Position numbers and translations under genes: made by a program. Source: Falsiroseomonas sp. (GTDB taxonomy: Bacteria > Pseudomonadota > Alphaproteobacteria > Acetobacterales > Acetobacteraceae). From it: DNA of 41,326 nucleotides. The notes under the pieces were generated by a model that was not told the origin of the DNA, searched no databases, and saw only the letters and a list, made by a program, of their open reading frames with translations. Shown here piece after piece: positions 33,806 through 41,326 of this stretch; positions within the stretch are counted from its first letter, which is position 1, and every line of letters begins with the position of its first letter. Where the stretch lies: contig NZ_JAUYTS010000091.1 in NCBI RefSeq assembly GCF_030695085.1, positions 1 to 41,326 of the forward strand, given 5' to 3'.

Positions 33806-35008
33806 CTATTTGCGCAGCAGCGCCGGCGCGACCAGCACCGTCACCACCGCGAGTTGCACGGCAACCGCCACCATTGGCACGCCCCAGCCGCCGCTCGCCG
33901 CCACCAGCAGTGCGAAAATCGCGGGGCCGGCGACATAGCCAAGGAAGGTCAGCAGCGTGGAGCCGGATGTGGCGTCGGACACATGCTCCCGCGGCACCAG
34001 CCGGGCCACTTCAGCCAGGTAGATGCCGTTCCAGCTCGCCGCGACGAAGCCGGCGACTGCGGCGAGCGCCGCCGCCAGCGCCGGGCTGGCACCCACCGGC
34101 AGTGATGCGAAGACCAGGACCGCCGCTGCTGCCGCAATGCCCTGCACCAGCAGGTTGAGGCTCGGCCGCCCGGTACGATCAGCCAGCCAGCCCAGCAGGA
34201 TGCGCGCGACCACGCCCGCCCCCTGCATCGCCGCAAAGGCGCCGCCCGCCTGCACGAGTGTCAGGCCGCGGGCTTCCACCAGCCAGGTGACGGTGAAGGC
34301 GAACAGGCAGCCCTGAACCATGGCGAAGGACACCGCCAGCAGCGTCAACGGCAACAGGGAAGGCGACAGGCGCAGCGCGGCAAAAGGCGCGGCGAGCGTC
34401 CTCGGGCTGAAAACGCTGCGCGGCGCTATGGACCGTCCCGGGTCGCGCTCCGCGTCCAGTTCTTGTCGCAGACCCTGGATGGCAAGCGCCGAGACCAGCG
34501 CCGTGGCGGCGCAGACCAGCAGCGCGACACCCCAGCCATAGGCGCTTGCCACCGGCGCGGTGACCAGCCCCGCCAGCACGCCACCCAGCGGCGCGCCCGC
34601 CTGTTTGACGGAGAAGATCAGCGACCGGTGGGTGGGCGGCGCCGTCGCGGCCAGGATGCGGCTGCCCGCCGGAGGGCTTGGCCCATAGCCGATGCCAAGC
34701 AGCAACGCCGCCAGGACCAGCGCCGGCATGGTGCCCACGGCCAAGGTCAGCAGCCCCACGGCCGATAGCGCCGCGCCCACCTGCAGCATCCGCACCGGCC
34801 CGAGCCGCGCCAGGAAGGGGCCGCCAAAGGCCAGGAACAACACGGTGCCCAGGGCGTTGATGGCAGACAGATTGCCGATTGCCTCCGACGCCAGGCCAAG
34901 GCTGCCCGTCAGCAATGGCGCCACCACGGGCAGGCTCTGCGCCATGAATGAGGCGATGACCTGCATCAGCAGCGTCGCCCCCAGTGCCGCGACCCACGGT
35001 GCCCTCAC
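33806..35008 (-). CDS. MFS transporter
   Basis: A 400-residue transporter with about twelve hydrophobic segments. The loop between helices 2 and 3 has FGGPFLARLGPVRML, the MFS motif-A region in a divergent form. The second half repeats it as LLGWLADRTGRPSLNLLVQG near residue 270, a good motif A. Start GTG 35008 is chosen because it overlaps the stop of the DapA-like gene (GTGA) and begins at a natural N-terminus before helix 1. It is the last gene of a tctC-dapA-MFS operon and may import the substrate or export a product. Confidence 0.9.
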   Translation of the reverse strand: MRAPWVAALGATLLMQVIASFMAQSLPVVAPLLTGSLGLASEAIGNLSAINALGTVLFLAFGGPFLARLGPVRMLQVGAALSAVGLLTLAVGTMPALVLAALLLGIGYGPSPPAGSRILAATAPPTHRSLIFSVKQAGAPLGGVLAGLVTAPVASAYGWGVALLVCAATALVSALAIQGLRQELDAERDPGRSIAPRSVFSPRTLAAPFAALRLSPSLLPLTLLAVSFAMVQGCLFAFTVTWLVEARGLTLVQAGGAFAAMQGAGVVARILLGWLADRTGRPSLNLLVQGIAAAAAVLVFASLPVGASPALAAALAAVAGFVAASWNGIYLAEVARLVPREHVSDATSGSTLLTFLGYVAGPAIFALLVAASGGWGVPMVAVAVQLAVVTVLVAPALLRK

Positions 35009-35991
35009 GCCGCATCGCCCGGCAGCAGGCCAGCCTGCCGCAGCACGGCCACGCATTCCGCTACGTCGCGTGGATCGGGCGCATCAAGCGCGGGACGCCA
35101 GCCGGTACCGGCCGTCATGCCGAGCAACCCGGCGAGTGTCTTGAACAGCGCGACATGATGGAATCCCTGGGCGAAGTAGCGGCTCTGCAGGCGGCTCGCG
35201 ATGGCGCCGAGATTCCGCATATGGCGCGCGGCCTCCGTGAAATCGTCGCGCAGCGCGGCTTCGAGGAAGCGCCCGCAATGCGGCACCTCCGGCGTCTGGC
35301 ACAACACGGAACGGGAGGAGCCGATCATGAAGCTTGGCGCACGGTCCGGGTAGGCGAGCCTGCCGTGCAGGAAATATTCCTCCAGCGAGGTGGCGATGGC
35401 GATGCGGTCACCGACGCGCTCCATCATCCGCGCATAGGCCGCGACATCCAGCGTGGTGTTCTGCACCGCGCAGAGGTTCGGCAGATGCAGCAGTGCCTCG
35501 ACCTGATCCGGCGCCAGGTAGTAGCCGAGTTCGGACAAGGTGGTGCTGTAGGCGACCATGCCGATCTCGATCCGCGCCGCCACATACTCATAAAAGCCCC
35601 GCACCCCGGCCGCGTTGCGCGGGCCGTAATAGGGCGGCCAGACCATCACCAGATCGGCGCCTGCCGCCTTCGCGTGCCGCGCCAATTGTATCACATTGGC
35701 CGCCGCGGGGTCGGAGCAACCGATGACGACCGGCGCGCGTCCGGCCACCTCCTCCAGCACCACCTCCGTCACCCGTTCCCGCTCCGCCAGCGTCAGTGCC
35801 CAGAATTCCTGATGCAGCGAATGGACGGAAAGCCCACCAACACCCGGCAGCGACAGGGTGCGGCGGACATTGTGCCGCAGCCCCGCCTCATCGATCGCGC
35901 CATCGGCCAGGAACGGCGTATAGAGGATGGGGATGTAGCCGCGCAATTCCGCGCGCACCCACTCACGCGCCTCGGCCAGGGCGTAGCGCAT
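35005..35991 (-). CDS. DapA/dihydrodipicolinate-synthase-family protein without the Schiff-base lysine
   Basis: A 328-residue (beta/alpha)8 protein of the DHDPS/NAL family. It starts with the usual GYIPILYTPFLADGAIDEAGL. The substrate loop normally reading GTTGE is VHSLHQEF near residue 57. The catalytic Tyr is conserved (Tyr148 in VAYSTTLSELG). The Schiff-base Lys, normally 28 residues later in a (G)IKE motif, is replaced: CAVQNTT has Gln177 there. It therefore cannot act as a normal lysine-dependent aldolase, unless another Lys serves. A DapA role in lysine synthesis is excluded on these grounds. It sits 3 nt after the third TctC gene and overlaps the MFS start. Confidence 0.88.
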   Translation of the reverse strand: MRYALAEAREWVRAELRGYIPILYTPFLADGAIDEAGLRHNVRRTLSLPGVGGLSVHSLHQEFWALTLAERERVTEVVLEEVAGRAPVVIGCSDPAAANVIQLARHAKAAGADLVMVWPPYYGPRNAAGVRGFYEYVAARIEIGMVAYSTTLSELGYYLAPDQVEALLHLPNLCAVQNTTLDVAAYARMMERVGDRIAIATSLEEYFLHGRLAYPDRAPSFMIGSSRSVLCQTPEVPHCGRFLEAALRDDFTEAARHMRNLGAIASRLQSRYFAQGFHHVALFKTLAGLLGMTAGTGWRPALDAPDPRDVAECVAVLRQAGLLPGDAA

Positions 35992-35994
35992 CGA

Positions 35995-36960
35995 TCAGTC
36001 GAGCTTGACGCCGGCGCGCCGCACCACCTCGGCCCATTTCGTGGTCTCGGTCCGCAGATTCTCGGCATAGGCGTCGGCAAGGCCGCCGATCGGATCGAAG
36101 CCCAGGCCCCGCAGTCGTTCCTGTACATCCGGATGCGTCACGGCGAAACGAAAAGCCTCGGACAGCCGCGCGATGATGGGCGCCGGCACGCCACGCGGCG
36201 CCAAGGCGCCCCAATAGGTGGAGGCGGTTACATCCGGCAGGCCGGCTTCCGCGAAGGTCGGCACATCCGGCAGCGCGGCCGCGCGCTGGGTGCCCGTCAC
36301 GGCCAGCGCACGCAAGCGGCCGCTATCAACATGCGGCCGGGCGGCACTGATTCCGTTGAACATCAACGGTACATGGCCCGCCACTACATCCGTCGTCGCG
36401 GGGCCGGTGCCGCGATAGGGCACATGCACCAGGTCGATACCGGCCACCAGCTTCAGCAATTCGCCCGCCAGATGCGTCGAGGCGCCGTTGCCGCCGGAGG
36501 CATAGCTGAAGCGCCCCGGCTGCGCCTTGGCCTGCGTCACCAGTTCCTGCAGCGTCCGCATCGGCGCACCAGGATGGGCGAGCAGGATCACCGGCCCGGT
36601 GGCCAGCAGGCTGACCGGCGCGAAATCCCTGGCGCTGTCATAGGGCAGTTGCGGGAACAGCGAGGGGTTGATGGCAAAGCTGCTGTCCACGACGACAACG
36701 GAGTAGCCATCCGCCGGTGCGCGCGCGACAAGGTCGGCGCCGATGGTGCCGCCCGCGCCGGCACGATTTTCGATCACCACTGGCTGGCCAAGCGAGGCGC
36801 GCAGATGCGGCTCCAGGATCCGCACGAGATTATCGGTGCCGCCACCGGGTCCGAAGGGCACGACGACGCGAACGGGGCGTTCGGGAAAGCCTTGTGCCAG
36901 CGCGGGTTCTGCGAGGGCCATGAGGCTCGCGGCGGCGAGCAGCGTGCGGCGATTCGTCAT
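35995..36960 (-). CDS. Tripartite tricarboxylate transporter (Bug/TctC) solute-binding protein 3
   Basis: A 321-residue exported binding protein. The signal is MTNRRTLLAAASLMALAEPALAQ (residues 1-23, twin arginine). The mature protein has FPERPVRVVVPFGPGGGTDNLVRI, then IENRAGAGGTIGADLVARAPADGYSV, FSYASGGNGASTHLAGELL near residue 152, HVPYRGTGPATTDVVAGHVPLMF near residue 180 and PTFAEAGLPDVTASTYWG. ATG 36960 is taken for the signal peptide; GGGAGG lies somewhat far (12 nt) upstream. First gene of a reverse operon with the DapA-like and MFS genes; no TctAB partner present. Confidence 0.93.
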   Translation of the reverse strand: MTNRRTLLAAASLMALAEPALAQGFPERPVRVVVPFGPGGGTDNLVRILEPHLRASLGQPVVIENRAGAGGTIGADLVARAPADGYSVVVVDSSFAINPSLFPQLPYDSARDFAPVSLLATGPVILLAHPGAPMRTLQELVTQAKAQPGRFSYASGGNGASTHLAGELLKLVAGIDLVHVPYRGTGPATTDVVAGHVPLMFNGISAARPHVDSGRLRALAVTGTQRAAALPDVPTFAEAGLPDVTASTYWGALAPRGVPAPIIARLSEAFRFAVTHPDVQERLRGLGFDPIGGLADAYAENLRTETTKWAEVVRRAGVKLD

Positions 36961-37012
36961 GGGCAAGTTCGACCTCCCTTGGCTCGGTGGCGCATCGTAA
37001 TGCCTGGGGTGG

Positions 37013-37022
37013 ATTGCGCAAT
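37013..37022. promoter_or_regulatory. Perfect 10-bp palindrome in the divergent promoter
   Basis: ATTGCGCAAT lies midway in the 111-nt space between the divergent third tctC operon and the second alpha/beta hydrolase. Location and symmetry suit an operator serving both promoters, but a 10-bp palindrome also arises by chance. The nearby GCATcgtaATGC (36992-37003) is a looser inverted repeat. Confidence 0.3.
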
Positions 37023-37071
37023 GCCGCGTCGCGCACGACCCTGTCACGTCAAGACGCAAGGAGATTCGAAG

Positions 37072-37902
37072 ATGCCGCATTCCGCCGGACTGCAACCCAA
37101 CATGTCCTTCCTGATCGCAAGCGACGATGTGAGGCTTGCCTGGCGTGTCGATGACTTCACCGATCCCTGGCGCACCCCGCCAACCCCGGTGCTGCTGCTG
37201 CACGCCGCCATGGGGTCCTATCGGCGCTGGTTCAGCTGGATTCCGCAGATCGCCCGGCACCGGACCACACTGAGCCTGGAACTGCGCGGCCACGGCGCCT
37301 CCGGCGTGCCCACCGAAGCGCAGCCGCTGACAGTGGAGCGCCTGGTGGCGGATGTGGTGGAGTTGCTCGACCATCTCGGCGTCACCCGCGCGCATGTCGT
37401 GGGACTGTCGGCTGGTGGCTATGTCGGGCAGCGACTGGCGATGGAATATCCGGACCGCGTCGCGACCCTGTCCCTGTTCGCCTCCACGCCGGGTCTCCGC
37501 AACAGCCAGGCCGGCACCTGGCCTGCCAAGGCCGCGGAAATGGGGCTCGAGGCCTTCATGCGGCAGGGCATTGCCGACCGCTTCGCGCCCGACAGCGACC
37601 CCGGTCTGGTCGATTGGTTCTGCCGCCAGACCGGCAGCAACGACCTGCCCTTCATCGGCCGCTTCGTGGCACATATGGCCAGCCGCGACTGGGAGGAAGA
37701 ACTGCCGCGCATCCGTTGCCCGACATTGCTGGTCGCACCGGGGCATGAGCCGATCGGGTCGCACGACCAGTATGAACGTATGCAGGCGCTGATTCCGGAT
37801 GCACGCCTGATCTCACTGGCCGGGATGCCGCATAATATCGGCGATGCGGCCCCGCAGGCCTGCGTCGATGCGTTGCTCGGCTTCCTGCCCGACGGCGATT
37901 GA
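37072..37902 (+). CDS. Alpha/beta hydrolase 2
   Basis: A 276-residue alpha/beta hydrolase, paralogue of the one at 28871. It shares ASDxxxxxWxxDDFTDPW near the start, LLLHAAMGSYRRWFSWIP near residue 41, ELRGHGASGVP near residue 71, and SLAGMPHNIGDAAPQ near the C-terminus with the likely catalytic His. The nucleophile is Ser113 in the canonical VVGLSAGGYVGQRLA. AGGAG before the ATG supports the start at 37072. No signal peptide. Having two copies in the same region suggests two hydrolytic steps on related compounds, or separate control of one activity. Confidence 0.91.
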   Translation: MPHSAGLQPNMSFLIASDDVRLAWRVDDFTDPWRTPPTPVLLLHAAMGSYRRWFSWIPQIARHRTTLSLELRGHGASGVPTEAQPLTVERLVADVVELLDHLGVTRAHVVGLSAGGYVGQRLAMEYPDRVATLSLFASTPGLRNSQAGTWPAKAAEMGLEAFMRQGIADRFAPDSDPGLVDWFCRQTGSNDLPFIGRFVAHMASRDWEEELPRIRCPTLLVAPGHEPIGSHDQYERMQALIPDARLISLAGMPHNIGDAAPQACVDALLGFLPDGD

Positions 37903-38111
37903 GTGACCGTGCAGGGCGCAATACCTGCGCGTGACTAGCTGCCGGGCCCGGGAAGGCGCCTGGCGACCGGCATGACGGCAGATGTCTGGCACGGTGAGAT
38001 TGCGTGTGTGCTCATACTGGCCAACACTGGGCGGGCAGGAGTGCCACCCGATATGCAGATTATCCCAACCAGGATCGGCCGCCCATCCGCAGCAATCCGG
38101 CCGCGCCGCCC

Positions 38112-39521
38112 GTGAGCGTTGGTCGTCTCAACCTGCTGTTCAACCACGAGCATGGCTCGCTGGCCGCCAATGGCTGGGACGCCGATTCCAGTTCGGCGAC
38201 GGTGATCCTGAAGCTCTGCTGCCCGTCTCTGCTCCGCATCGACCGCGATGGCCTGCTGCAGCCCGACCTGGCCGAAGCGTGGGAGGTGCTGGATAACCAG
38301 CGGGAATTCTGCTTCCTGCTGCGTGAAGGGCTGCGCTTCCACAATGGGCGCATCCTGGACGCCGAAGCCGCCGCTGCCTGCCTGCGGCGTATCTTCGACC
38401 CTCGCATCCAGGCGCCGCTGAAAGCGGATTTCGAGGGTGTTGAGATCATTGAGGCCATTGATGCGCGCCGCCTGCGCATTCGCTTCGCGCAGCCGCACAC
38501 AGCATTCCTGCACAGCCTCGCCTGGCGCTGCTACATGGTGGATGATGTCGCGGTGCAGCCCGTCGGCGCGGGACCCTACGAGCTTCTGGAATGGCTGCGC
38601 GGCAGCCATGTGCGGCTACGCCGCTTCCCCGGCCACCATGACGCGCATCGCTTCGCACCTGATGAGCTGGTCATTCGCTTCGCGCCACGGGTGGCGGACC
38701 GTGTCGCCGCGCTGGAACGCGGTGAGGCCGACATCGTGGAGACGCTGCCCGCCGGTCCCGCTGCCGAACTGGCCGCGCGGGGCCTGGCGGTGCCACTTGC
38801 CGTGCATTCACCGCGCAAGATGGTTGTCGCTTTCCGCTGCACGACCCCGCCCTTCGACGATCCACGCATGCGCCTCGCCGTGGCCCATGCGCTCGACCGG
38901 GAGGCGATGCGCGCCCGCCACCTTGGCCCGCGCGGACGCCTGCTAAACGGCGTGCTGCCGGAGGATGATCCGGATGGCGTTGCACTGCCACCCTGGCCGC
39001 TGGACCTCGACCGCGCACGGACGCTGATGCGCGAGGCTGGATATGCGGAAGGCGTGCGCGTGTCGCTGTCCTCCGCCGCGCTGCCGCCGACGCCCGCCGT
39101 CGCTGCCGATATCGCCCAGCAGCTGGCCCGCATCGGCATCACGCTCGACCTCCACCATTACGACGACCCGCCCTGGTGGCCCGCCGTCTATCTGCAGGGC
39201 GGCTGGCAGATGGCGATCCAGTCGGCTTCAGCCCGGCCGCATCCCCACATCATGTTCCAGCGAGATCTGGCGACTGGCGGCGCCTTCAACCCGGGCGGCT
39301 ATTCAAATACGACGCTGGATGCGTTGATCGCCGAGGCGCGCGCCTGCACGGACCCCAACCGGCAGCAGGCGTTGTATGCCGAGGGGCAGCGGATCGTTCA
39401 CGCCGATGTGGCGGTGCTGCCGCTCTGGGCTTCGGATGTGATGGTGGCGGTGCGGGCTGGCGTCCAGGGCTTCGTGCCGCATCCGCTCGGCTATGTGGAG
39501 TTGGAGGATGTGACATGCTGA
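38112..39521 (+). CDS. ABC transporter family-5 substrate-binding protein without visible signal peptide
   Basis: About 469 residues of the SBP_bac_5 (peptide/nickel/opine-type) family. Visible blocks: LNLLFNHEHGSLAANGWDADSSSATVILK at the start, LQPDLAEAWEVLDNQREFCFLLREGLRFHNG near residue 50, PVGAGPYELLEWLRGSHVRLRRFPGHHDAH near 155, DPRMRLAVAHALDREAM near 255, and AFNPGGYSNTTLDALIAEA near 395. Such proteins are normally exported, but no hydrophobic signal precedes the conserved region in any plausible upstream start. GTG 38112 is used; GTG 38004 is an alternative. No permease or ATPase genes are near. A 47-codon frame (37972-38115) ends on this GTG as GTGA. Confidence 0.82.
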   Translation: MSVGRLNLLFNHEHGSLAANGWDADSSSATVILKLCCPSLLRIDRDGLLQPDLAEAWEVLDNQREFCFLLREGLRFHNGRILDAEAAAACLRRIFDPRIQAPLKADFEGVEIIEAIDARRLRIRFAQPHTAFLHSLAWRCYMVDDVAVQPVGAGPYELLEWLRGSHVRLRRFPGHHDAHRFAPDELVIRFAPRVADRVAALERGEADIVETLPAGPAAELAARGLAVPLAVHSPRKMVVAFRCTTPPFDDPRMRLAVAHALDREAMRARHLGPRGRLLNGVLPEDDPDGVALPPWPLDLDRARTLMREAGYAEGVRVSLSSAALPPTPAVAADIAQQLARIGITLDLHHYDDPPWWPAVYLQGGWQMAIQSASARPHPHIMFQRDLATGGAFNPGGYSNTTLDALIAEARACTDPNRQQALYAEGQRIVHADVAVLPLWASDVMVAVRAGVQGFVPHPLGYVELEDVTC

Positions 39522-40510
39522 ACGCGGCGATCATCGGCCTCGGCAAATGGGGCCGCACGCTTGTGGCCAGCGTGCAGGACGCACCCGATTCCGGCATCCG
39601 CTTCACCGCCGCCGCAACCGGCCGGCCCGAAGCGTCCCGCGACTGGGCCGCCGCGAATGGCATCCGCGTGCATGAGAGCTACGCGGCCGCATTGGCCGAC
39701 CCCGCCGTGCAGGCGGTGGTGATTGCCACCCCACATGCGCAGCACGCCGACCAGGTAATCGCCGCCGCGCGCGCCGGAAAGCATGTCTTCGTCGAAAAGC
39801 CCTTCACGCTGGACCAGGCCAGCGCGTCAGCGGCTGTGGCGGCGTGCGGCGAGGCCGGGGTGGTCCTGGCGCTTGGCCACAACCGCCGCTTTCTGCCGGC
39901 GATGCAGGCGATGCGCGGACTCCTCGCGGAAGGAAGCCTCGGCACGCTGCTGCATGTGGAAGGGCATTTTGGCGGGCCGGGTGGCTATGGCTACAAACCC
40001 GGAACCTGGCGCGCGGATGCGGCGGAAAGTCCGCTCGGCGGCATGGGTGGCAGCGGCATCCACATGCTCGATACCTTCATCCATTTGGCCGGCCCGCTTG
40101 ACCGCGTCAGCGTGGAAAGCACCGCCCGCGTGCTGACCAACGGGTTGGATGACACCACGGCGATGCTGTGTCGCTTCAGCAGCGGCGCGATGGGCACGCT
40201 GGTGACGCTGGCCGCCGCGCCGCGCTACTGGCGCGTGGCCTTGTTCGGCAGCGAGGGCATCGCGGAAATGCGTGGCCTGGATCACCTGGCCTTCACCCCG
40301 CGTGAGGGCGAGGGTTGGCTGCGCGACTTTCCGCCCACCGATATCGAACGCGCCGAGCTTACCGCCTTCGCAGCAGCTGTCGCAGGCGGGCCGGCCTATC
40401 CGCTGTCGCCCGCGGAAGCGGTGCATGGCGTCGCGGCGTTCGAGGCGATGGTGCGCGCCGCCAATACCGGCCGGATGGAAGCGGTCAGTCCGTCCGCCCC
40501 ATCCGTGTGA
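39515..40510 (+). CDS. Gfo/Idh/MocA-family oxidoreductase
   Basis: A 331-residue NAD(P)-dependent dehydrogenase. The Rossmann domain begins AAIIGLGKWGRTLVASV, VVIATPHAQHADQVIAAARAGKHVFVEKPFTL follows with the hallmark Glu-Lys95-Pro, and the C-terminal domain has GGMGGSGIHMLDTFIHLAGP near residue 173 with the catalytic His of the GxxxD/H region. The start overlaps the binding-protein stop by 7 nt, so they are probably translated together. Sugar or cyclitol derivatives are usual substrates; the actual one is unknown. The last 26 nt overlap the converging aminotransferase gene. Confidence 0.93.
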   Translation: MLNAAIIGLGKWGRTLVASVQDAPDSGIRFTAAATGRPEASRDWAAANGIRVHESYAAALADPAVQAVVIATPHAQHADQVIAAARAGKHVFVEKPFTLDQASASAAVAACGEAGVVLALGHNRRFLPAMQAMRGLLAEGSLGTLLHVEGHFGGPGGYGYKPGTWRADAAESPLGGMGGSGIHMLDTFIHLAGPLDRVSVESTARVLTNGLDDTTAMLCRFSSGAMGTLVTLAAAPRYWRVALFGSEGIAEMRGLDHLAFTPREGEGWLRDFPPTDIERAELTAFAAAVAGGPAYPLSPAEAVHGVAAFEAMVRAANTGRMEAVSPSAPSV

Positions 40511-41326
40511 CGCCCATCTCGCGCAGCGTGTCGGCCAACGCATCCAGTGCCCGGCCGATATCATGTTCCGTCACCACGCCGATGCAGGCGATGCGGAAGG
40601 TATTGGCCGCTGCCAAGCGACCGGGGAAGATGATGAAGCCGCGCTGCTTCATCCCGTCATACAGCTTCTTGAAGGAATAGTTCGGGTCCGGCGGGTCATG
40701 GAAGGTCGCGACGATGGGGGAGGCGACCTCGTCATCCAGCAATGTGCGGAAGCCCATCTGCCGCATGCCATCCACCAGGCGCCGCCAGCTTCGCCGGAAG
40801 CGTTCCTGTCGCGCGGGTAGCCCGCCCTCGTCCTGGTGCTCGCGCAGCGCCTCCGCCATGCCCAGCAGCAGATGCGTCGCCGGGGTGAAGCGGAACATGC
40901 CGGTGCGCTCCAGATGCTGGTTCTGGTCCCAGAGATCCAGCGTCAGGCTGTGGGCATTGCCCTTGGCCTCCTCAAGCGCCGCCTTCTTCGCGACGATGAA
41001 GGCCAGGCCCGGCGGCGCCTGGAGACCCTTGTTGGCCGAACACACCACCGCGTCATAGGCCAGCTTCTTCGCATCCAGTTCGAAGGCGCCGAAGCTCGCC
41101 ACGGCATCGATCAGCAGGCCCTTGCCCATCCGCCGGCAGACCTCGGCGATCGCCTCGATCGGGTTGAAGATGCCGGTCGAGGTCTCGCAATGCACCACCA
41201 TCACATGCGTGATGGCGGGGTCCGCCTTCAGCGCATCCTCGAATTGCTGGGCGGTGGGCGGTGTATAGGGGGCGGTGCGAAAGCTGGCATAGGGCGTGCG
41301 AATCTTGCGCGCGACCTCGATCAGCC
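40485..41326 (-). CDS. PhnW-like class V aminotransferase, C-terminal part (5' end outside window)
   Basis: About 279 residues of a PLP enzyme, cut at the window edge. PhnW-type features are FRTAPYTPPTAQQFEDAL, HVMVVHCETSTGIFNPI, LLIDAVASFGAFELDA, and the PLP lysine in SANKGLQAPPGLAF. The C-terminal SFKKLYDGMKQRGFIIFPGR and NTFRIACIGVV match 2-aminoethylphosphonate-pyruvate transaminase. The GLQAPPGLAF part also recalls serine-glyoxylate aminotransferases, so the amino donor is open. No other phosphonate gene (phnX, phnA) is in view. The gene converges on the Gfo/Idh gene with a 26-nt overlap. Confidence 0.85.
   Translation of the reverse strand, partial: LIEVARKIRTPYASFRTAPYTPPTAQQFEDALKADPAITHVMVVHCETSTGIFNPIEAIAEVCRRMGKGLLIDAVASFGAFELDAKKLAYDAVVCSANKGLQAPPGLAFIVAKKAALEEAKGNAHSLTLDLWDQNQHLERTGMFRFTPATHLLLGMAEALREHQDEGGLPARQERFRRSWRRLVDGMRQMGFRTLLDDEVASPIVATFHDPPDPNYSFKKLYDGMKQRGFIIFPGRLAAANTFRIACIGVVTEHDIGRALDALADTLREMGVTRMGRTD

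Noticed and set aside
35005..35991. Calling the DapA-like gene a lysine-pathway dihydrodipicolinate synthase
   Set aside because: The Schiff-base Lys is Gln177 and the GTTGE loop is absent; the context is catabolic.
34984..37071. Long forward extension upstream of the second alpha/beta hydrolase
   Set aside because: Runs antisense through the DapA-like and TctC genes. The hydrolase has its own AGGAG and ATG at 37072.
37972..38115. 47-codon frame before the family-5 binding protein as a gene
   Set aside because: No ribosome site and no family features; kept only as a possible coupling leader in a finding.

Overview
The window reads as chromosomal DNA of a high-GC alphaproteobacterium. The near-absence of intergenic space, the Pseudomonas denitrificans/Rhizobiales-style aerobic cobalamin gene order, and three Bug/TctC-type solute-binding proteins fit an Acetobacteraceae (Roseomonas-like) or related Rhodospirillales genome. 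That placement is inference from gene content; no rRNA or other marker gene is present.

Positions 1-14158 hold a compact cobalamin (vitamin B12) locus: cobN (3' part), cobG, cobH, cobI and cobJ forward; cobK reverse; cobL, cobE and cobM forward; cbiD reverse; cobA, cobB, cobT, cobV(cobS) and cobC forward. Together they cover most steps from uroporphyrinogen III to the corrin ring, cobalt insertion (CobN), a,c-amidation and lower-ligand assembly. The set is aerobic (CobG and CobN present). The C1-methylation enzyme is however the 'anaerobic' type CbiD, next to a CbiG-C-like CobE, and no cobF is visible. Adjacent genes mostly overlap by 1-8 nt, suggesting translational coupling.

Positions 14159-17857 hold a reverse-strand stress/energy block: a DUF2934 protein, phosphoenolpyruvate synthase and a small phage-type hypothetical protein. 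A perfect FNR/FixK-type box (TTGATGCGCATCAA, 17499-17512) lies upstream of the DUF2934 gene, and a second near-match is at 17652-17665. Positions 17858-21260 hold a possible electron-transfer module: an exported fumarate-reductase-like flavoprotein, a ferric-reductase-type membrane NAD(P)H/FAD/haem protein, a 35-residue single-pass membrane peptide and a small exported c-type cytochrome. A tandem UspA protein and a P2-type cation ATPase follow on the reverse strand.

Positions 25703-41326 hold a catabolic/uptake region. A GntR/FCD regulator diverges from an eight-gene operon: TctC, ketopantoate-reductase-like protein, alpha/beta hydrolase, NodB/cyclic-imidase-like deacetylase, carboxymuconolactone-decarboxylase-like protein, a second TctC, SDR, and an Asp/Glu/hydantoin-racemase-like protein. 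A convergent reverse operon (third TctC, DapA-like protein, MFS transporter) follows. It diverges from a second alpha/beta hydrolase, after which come a family-5 ABC solute-binding protein without a visible signal peptide, a Gfo/Idh/MocA oxidoreductase, and (reverse, cut by the window end) a PhnW-like class V aminotransferase. Two enzymes here lack the expected catalytic residue of their family: Lys to Gln in the DapA-like protein, and the first Cys to Gly in the racemase-like protein. The substrate is unknown; a cyclic imide, hydantoin or similar N-heterocycle is a guess.

I saw no tRNA, rRNA, CRISPR array, insertion sequence or cobalamin riboswitch.
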